DNA of 64,000 nucleotides from positions 273,823,349-273,887,348 of the forward strand of contig CM054062.1 of the NCBI GenBank assembly GCA_028641055.1. The letters run 5' to 3'. Numbering within the stretch: position 1 is the first letter of the stretch; each line of letters begins with the position of its first letter. This DNA comes from Alopecurus myosuroides. Lineage: Eukaryota; Streptophyta; Magnoliopsida; Poales; Poaceae. The notes under the pieces are model-generated. The model had not been told where the DNA came from. It ran no database searches and saw nothing but the letters and a program-made list of their open reading frames with translations. The position numbers and the translations under genes were made by a program. Shown one piece after another: positions 60,238-64,000 of the stretch.

Positions 60238-61197
60238 GGTATAAATTATGATTATGAATGCATTGAAACTTTTATGTCATCCGATGATATTCATAATGTT
60301 AGTATTGTTTATGGTCTTGATTCTCAAGTTGTTGCGAACTTATATAAGGCTTTTGCTTCTTATATTGATATTCCCAAAAAGGAATGGGATAAGTACCATG
60401 CACCTTATAAAGATACTGTTAATTGTGTTCCTGCTAGAGATATAGAAGTTCATACCGTTGATTCTATTGTGCCCGAACCTTATATTGAGAAAATTCCTTT
60501 CCCTGCGAAGGTAAAAGAACATTCTATGTTAGCTAGTGTGGTTAATAAAAGTGCAAGGAAACCTGTAGAACCCAAGGAACAAATAACTGTAGAACCTACG
60601 GTAGCAATAGTAAAGGACCTTGTTTCTGAAAATGTAGAAGAGGGACACATTATATTTTGTGAAGATGCTTCTAATATTGTCTCTCATCCTAGTAAATCTA
60701 GGAAAGCTAGTGTTCCTGTGCTATCTGTTAGGATAGGTGATCATTGCTATTATGGTTTGTGTGATATTGGTGCTAGTTCTAGTGCTATTCCTTATGAGCT
60801 TTATAAATAAATCATGCATGAAATTGGTTCTTGTGAACTTGAAGACATTGATGTGATTATTCAAATTGCTAATAGGGAAACTATTTCTCCGATTGGTATT
60901 GTTAGAGATGTGGAGGTCTTATGTGGTAAAACTAAATATCCTGCTGATTTTCTAGTACTAGGCACTTCTGCTAGTGATACTTGTCCTATTATATTTGGTA
61001 GACCTTTATTAAACACTTGTGGTGCCGTTATAGATTGTAAAAAGGAGAAAATCCTTATAAAGTTTGATGGAGAGTCTTATGAATTTAGTTTCTCCAAATT
61101 TGCTAAAGCACCTTATGAAGCTGAATTACCTAATGAGAATTATAGAGTTGAACAATTGGCTGCTATTGCTCTTGCTCCTAACAATCCTTTGCAGTAA
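60238..61197 (+). pseudogene. Family B gag tail and aspartic protease
   Basis: Same frame throughout with a TAA at 60808: GLDSQVVANLYKAFAS, KDLVSENVEEGHIIFCED, then YGLCDIGASSSAIPYELY (protease active site DIGAS) and CPIIFGRPLLNTCGAV. Ends at TAA 61195-61197. Confidence 0.85.
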
Positions 61198-61274
61198 TAC
61201 ATGGAAGACCACGAAAGTGATGTCTTTATGGAAGAAAGAAATGAAATTGAGGAAATTTTCCTAATCAGCTAGCG

Positions 61275-62453
61275 ATGCTGAAACATAATTTACCGGTGGA
61301 AGACTTGGGTACCACATTACTACCCACGGAGGATCCTGTTTTTTATTTAAAGCCTTTGCGTGACAATCTTAAATATGCTCATATTGATGATAAGAAATTA
61401 TATCCTGTTATTATTAGTTCTAAACTTTCTGGTAAAGAAGAGGAGAGATTATTGGGAGTATTGAGGAAACACAAAGGTGCTATTGGTTATACTCTTGATG
61501 ATTTGAAGGGGATTTCTCCTACTATATGTCAGCATGCTATTAATATTGAACCTGATGCAAAGCCAGTTGTTGAACATCAACGCCGTTTAAATCCTAAGAT
61601 GAAGGATGTGGTAAGAAATGAGGTATTACAACTCCTAGATGCTGGTATTATTTATCCTATTGCTGATAGTAGATGGGTTAGTCCTGTGCATTGTGTCCCT
61701 AAGAAAGGAGGGATGACTGTTGTGCCAAATGAAAATAATGAACTTATTCCTCAAAGAGTAGTGGTTAGTTATAGGATGTGTATTGATTTTAGGAAAGTTA
61801 ATAAGGTTACTAAGAAAGATCATTATCCTTTTCCTTTTATTGATCAAATGTTAGAGAGGTAGTCTAAGAAAACTCATTTCTGCTTTCTTGATGGTTATTC
61901 TGGGTTCTCTCAAATTGCTGTTAGAAAGCCTGATCAAGAGAAAACAACTTTTACTTGTCCTTATGGAACCTATGCTTATAGACGTATGCCTTTTGGTTTA
62001 TGTAATGCTCCTGCTACTTTTCAAAGATGCATGTCTGCTATCTTTCATGGTTTTTGTGAAGAAATTGTGGAAGTCTTCATGGATGATTTCTCCATCTATG
62101 GAGCTTCTTTTCATAATTGTTTGCAGAATCTTGATAAAGTTTTGCAGAGATGTGAGGAGACTAATCTTTATCTTAATTGGGAGAAATGCCATTTTATGGT
62201 TAATGAAGGAATTGTTCTTGGACATAAAATTTCTGAAAGAGCTATTGAAGTTGATAGAGATAAAGTTGAAGCCATTGAGAAAATGCCCTATCCCAGGGAT
62301 GTCAAGGGTACTTGTAGTATTCTTGGTCATGCTGGTTTCTATAGAAGGTTTATTAAAGATTTCTCTAAAATATCAAAGCTTCTTACTAATCTTCTTCAAA
62401 AGGATGTACATTTTTTTTCGGTGAAGATTGTAAAGAAGCTTTTGAAATATTAA
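61275..62453 (+). pseudogene. Family B reverse transcriptase
   Basis: One frame with a TAG at 61860: VRNEVLQLLDAGIIYPIADS, RMCIDFRKVNKVTKKDHYPF, then after the stop FLDGYSGFSQIAV, MPFGLCNAPATFQRCM and catalytic VFMDDFSIYG, ending with LGHAGFYRRFIKDFSKISK. The frame is lost at a run of eight T near 62410. Confidence 0.9.
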
Positions 62454-62517
62454 AGAAGGCTTTAGTATCTGCCCCTATTGTTCAACCCCCTGATTGGAAT
62501 TTACTAGTGATTACACT

Positions 62518-64000
62518 ATGGGTGTTGTTCTTGGACAGCGGGTAGATAAGAAGTTAAATGTTATTCATTATGCTAGTAAAACTCTTGATACCGCTCAAAA
62601 GAATTATGCTACCACTGAGAAAGAGTTCTTGGCTGTAGTTTTTGCTTGTGATAAATTTAGGCAGTATATTGTTGATTCTAAAGTTACTATTCATACTGAT
62701 CATGCTGCTATTAAGTATCTTATGGAAAAGAAAGATGCTAAGCCTAGGTTTATTAGATGGGTGCTTCTCTTACAAGAGTTTGATTTACATATTGTGGATA
62801 GGAAGGGTGCTGAAAATCCTGTTGCTGATAATTTGTCTAGATTAGAAAATATATCTGATAATCCTATTCCCATTAATGATAGTTTTCCTAACGAACAATT
62901 GGCTGCAATAAAAGTGAGCTCTCAAGAGAGTCCATGGTATGCTGATTATGCTAACTTTATTGTTTCCAAGTATTTGCCTCCTACCTTTACAGCTCAGCAA
63001 AGAAGAAAATTATTCTATGATTTGAGGCATTATTTTTGGGATGACCCACACTTATATAAAGAAGGTGTTAATGGTATTATGCGAAGATGTGTTCCTGAAA
63101 ATGAACAACGAGAGATATTGAGAAAATGTCATAGTAGTGCTTATGGAGGACATCACGCTGGAGATAGAACTGCACATAAGGTTCTACAATCAGGTTTTTA
63201 TTGGCCTAGTCTCTTTAAAGATGCTAGAAAGTTTATTTTATCTTGTGATCAATATCAAAGGGTTGGAAATATTTCTAGACGTAATGAAATGCCTATGAAT
63301 TATTCTCTTGTTATTGAACCGTTTGGTTGTTGGGGATTTGACTTTATGGGTCCTTTCCCTCCTTCACAAGGCTACACTCATATTCTTGTTGCTGTTGATT
63401 ATGTTACTAAATGGGTAGAAGCTATACCTACTAAAAGTGCTGATAGTGAAACCTCATTAAAAATGCTTAAAGACATTATTTTCCCTAGGTTTGGTGTGCC
63501 TAGATATCTTATGACTGATGGGGGCTCTCATTTTATTCATAGTGGTTTTAGAAAGACTCTTGCTAAATATGATGTTAATCATAGAATTGCCTCACCCTAT
63601 CATCCTCAAACTAGTGGGCAAGTAGAATTATCAAATAGAGAAATCAAATCTATCTTGCAAAAGACTGTTAACAAATCTAGAAAAAATTGGGCTAGAAAAT
63701 TAAATGATGCTCTGTGGTCTTATAGAACTGCTTATAAAAATCCCATGGGAATGTCTCCTTATAAAATGGTTTATGGAAAAGCTTGTCACTTGCCCCTAGA
63801 ATTAGAACACAAAGCTTATTGGGCAGTGAGAGACCTAAATAGAGATTTTAAACTTGCTGGTGAGAAAAGGTTGCTTGACTTAAGTTCTTTAGATGAATGG
63901 AGGAGTGAATCATATGAAAATGCTAAGATCTTTAAAGAGAAAATAAGGCGGAACGATAAGAGAATTATTAAAAGAGAATTTCATGTTGGCAAGAAAGTGC
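62518..64000 (+). pseudogene. Family B RNase H and integrase, open to window end
   Basis: The frame is open for about 494 codons to the edge. RNase [29 protein letters not shown] and [11 protein letters not shown]; its first catalytic region is removed by a short deletion near 62510. Integrase: GGHHAGDRT, then SCDQYQRV, where the second zinc cysteine is Tyr. The core acids are present in [17 protein letters not shown] and [10 protein letters not shown], followed by [19 protein letters not shown]. Lack of stops suggests this half decayed little or recently. Confidence 0.88.

Larger units (their letters stand above)
58699..64000 (+). mobile_element. Athila-type Gypsy retrotransposon (family B), cut by window end
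   Basis: Partial 5' LTR (58699-59454), then ACTATTTTTTGGCGCTATTGCCGG, gag, protease, RT, RNase H and integrase in Gypsy order on the plus strand. Stops at about 60235, 60808, 61197 and 61860 and shifts near 60043, 61200-61270 and 62425-62515 make it non-functional. The 3' part lies beyond the window. Confidence 0.93.

Overview
This window is intergenic plant nuclear DNA built almost entirely of nested transposable elements. I see no intact host protein gene and no rRNA, tRNA or CRISPR array. The retrotransposon types (Tat-lineage Gypsy with an antisense gene, Athila-type Gypsy with LTRs beginning TGATACGTC, a non-autonomous element with 4.2 kb LTRs, a Copia element, a plant L1-type LINE) and the GC-rich gene-like scraps point to a large-genome pooid grass, most likely Triticeae or a close relative such as oat. 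The species cannot be fixed from sequence alone.

Layout, left half. 1-9577 is a Tat-lineage Gypsy element on the minus strand whose 3' LTR lies off the left edge. It has a 5' LTR at 9103-9577, no recognisable gag, a pol split by one in-frame TAG, and on the plus strand a spliced antisense gene (aORF) that reads through as seven coding exons (923 codons). It abuts the 3' UTR and 3' LTR (9578-13173) of an Athila-type element. 13174-14527 is an old LTR-like fragment. 14688-22328 is a full-length but decayed LINE on the minus strand with a perfect 17-bp target duplication. 23711-30044 is a complete, decayed Copia element (target duplication CCATA). It sits between a TATA-box-bearing flank and a GC-rich gene-like remnant (30054-30453).

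Middle. 30721-32357 holds LTR-type fragments, followed by a CT microsatellite and about 2.2 kb of unassigned sequence.

Right half. A second Tat-like Gypsy (34684-37016 plus 52526-56589, minus strand) appears to be the outermost element. Into it went a gag-protease-only Athila element (37017-52525). Into that element's gag went a LARD-like element (41371-50282) with two 4206-bp LTRs, only 500 bp of internal DNA, a tRNA-iMet primer site and target duplication CCATA. Its LTRs differ at only about ten positions by eye, so it is the youngest insertion here. A solo Athila LTR (54056-55673, target duplication ACTAG) separately splits the integrase of the outer Tat-like element. Two truncated Athila LTRs (56590-58698) follow. 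From 58699 to the window end is another Athila-type element on the plus strand, with a truncated LTR and gag, protease, RT, RNase H and integrase. It carries several stops and frameshifts, but its integrase half is still open for about 490 codons.

How the parts work together: the elements supply the usual retrotransposition parts (gag, protease, RT, RNase H, integrase, LTR promoters, primer sites), but nearly every copy is disabled. The gag-protease element and the LARD encode no RT or integrase and must have relied on proteins supplied in trans. The antisense spliced gene in the Tat element is the best-preserved coding unit in the window.
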